From Oxalobacteraceae bacterium (GTDB lineage Bacteria > Pseudomonadota > Gammaproteobacteria > Burkholderiales > Burkholderiaceae_D): DNA of 64,000 bases. The stretch's first letter is position 1; the number at the start of each line of letters is the position of its first letter. Shown here one piece after another: positions 63,847-64,000 of this stretch. The notes beneath the pieces were generated by a model. It made no database searches and was not told the origin of the DNA. It worked only from the letters and a program-made list of their open reading frames with translations. Both the position numbers and the translations under genes were made by a program. The stretch covers positions 124,001 to 188,000 of the forward strand of contig CANFLV010000001.1 of the NCBI GenBank assembly GCA_947448025.1, read 5' to 3'.

Positions 63847-63900
63847 TAAACGTTTTATAAAGAGGGGGAGGGGGACTGTAAATGCGGTGTAAACGTTTTA
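63847..63900 (-). promoter_or_regulatory. Two 11-bp direct repeats upstream of kdpF (candidate KdpE sites)
   Basis: TAAACGTTTTA occurs exactly at 63847-63857 and at 63890-63900, 43 bases centre to centre, about four helical turns. On the minus strand the sites precede kdpF; the nearer one would overlap the -35 of a candidate promoter with -10 TATCGT. KdpE is the expected binder, which is inference. No consensus -35 is present, which fits an activated promoter. Confidence 0.5.
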
Positions 63901-63911
63901 CGCCGGGGATT

Positions 63912-64000
63912 TCAGGCAGACGGCTTGATCATGCCATCCACGAGTTCGACCGTGCGGTCGCAGCGGCTGGCCAGGTCCATATTGTGGGTCACGAGCAAAA
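63912..64000 (-). CDS. C-terminal end of an ABC transporter ATPase (runs off the window)
   Basis: Only the last 28 codons are seen: [20 protein letters not shown], then DGMIKPSA and stop. The H-loop His in VTHN and the following DLASRCDR block fit LolD/YbbA-type ABC ATPases. It is on the same strand as, and upstream of, the kdp operon, with 129 bases between it and the short leader ORF. Confidence 0.75.
   Translation of the reverse strand, partial: LLVTHNMDLASRCDRTVELVDGMIKPSA

Noticed and set aside
1-64000. CRISPR arrays, insertion sequences, prophage or integron parts
   Set aside because: I found no regularly spaced repeats and no transposase, integrase or phage proteins among the credible genes.

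Overview
The window reads as chromosomal DNA of a betaproteobacterium, most likely an Oxalobacteraceae-type member of the Burkholderiales. This is inferred from gene content and order (thrS-infC-rpmI-rplT-pheS-pheT-ihfA-merR, phaC-phaR, bamD divergent from rluD-pgeF, a Tad locus with a small extra lipoprotein) and from a moderately GC-rich coding style. I see no transposase, integrase, phage gene, rRNA operon or CRISPR array. One tRNA (Val, anticodon GAC) is present.

Layout. Positions 1-5530 (minus strand) hold the first part of a Tad/Flp pilus locus: a very short Flp-like prepilin, the prepilin peptidase CpaA/TadV, CpaB, the secretin CpaC/RcpA, a small lipoprotein, a second Flp pilin, a hairpin terminator, then TadE, TadG and the N-terminal part of CpaE/TadZ. 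A PAS-LuxR regulator sits upstream (5740-6297). Positions 6469-9675 carry ketone-body/PHB genes (scoAB, bdhA, an alpha/beta hydrolase), followed by ridA and relA in one run. A CDF cation exporter, hydroxypyruvate isomerase and tRNA-Val follow. Positions 14664-17939 hold a two-gene lipid pathway, a fatty acyl-AMP ligase fused to a carrier domain plus an alpha-oxoamine synthase, behind a large dyad. Next come an alkylsulfatase-like lipoprotein, a tiny lipoprotein, a CBS protein and an orphan EpsF/EpsG-like pair.

Positions 22821-30911 are the translation cluster, which is rich in cis-regulation: a Thr-rich leader peptide with terminator and antiterminator before thrS, an AUA start codon on infC, a structured leader with a sequestered Shine-Dalgarno before rpmI, and a terminator hairpin before pheS. 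A 1059-residue STAND/BTAD regulator (30967-34146) is followed by a 930-base non-coding stretch and two nearly identical small HTH genes in tandem. Positions 36375-43705 form an acyl-CoA catabolic island: paired acyl-CoA dehydrogenases, two MaoC hydratases, a third dehydrogenase, an APH-like phosphotransferase and an enoyl-CoA hydratase, with two glutathione transferases. Then come an aminotransferase, a PIN protein, YaaA, BamD, RluD, PgeF, PhaC-PhaR, RimO and a MetC-type lyase. The right end is a complete kdpFABCDE potassium operon on the minus strand, with a short overlapping leader ORF and two exact 11-bp repeats upstream, and the C-terminus of an ABC ATPase.

The genes suggest a PHB-storing aerobe with surface attachment pili and broad acyl-CoA degradation. 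The least explained elements are the FAAL-ACP/oxoamine synthase pair with its dyad, the thrS leader, the infC-rpmI leader, and the tandem HTH locus with its long hairpin.
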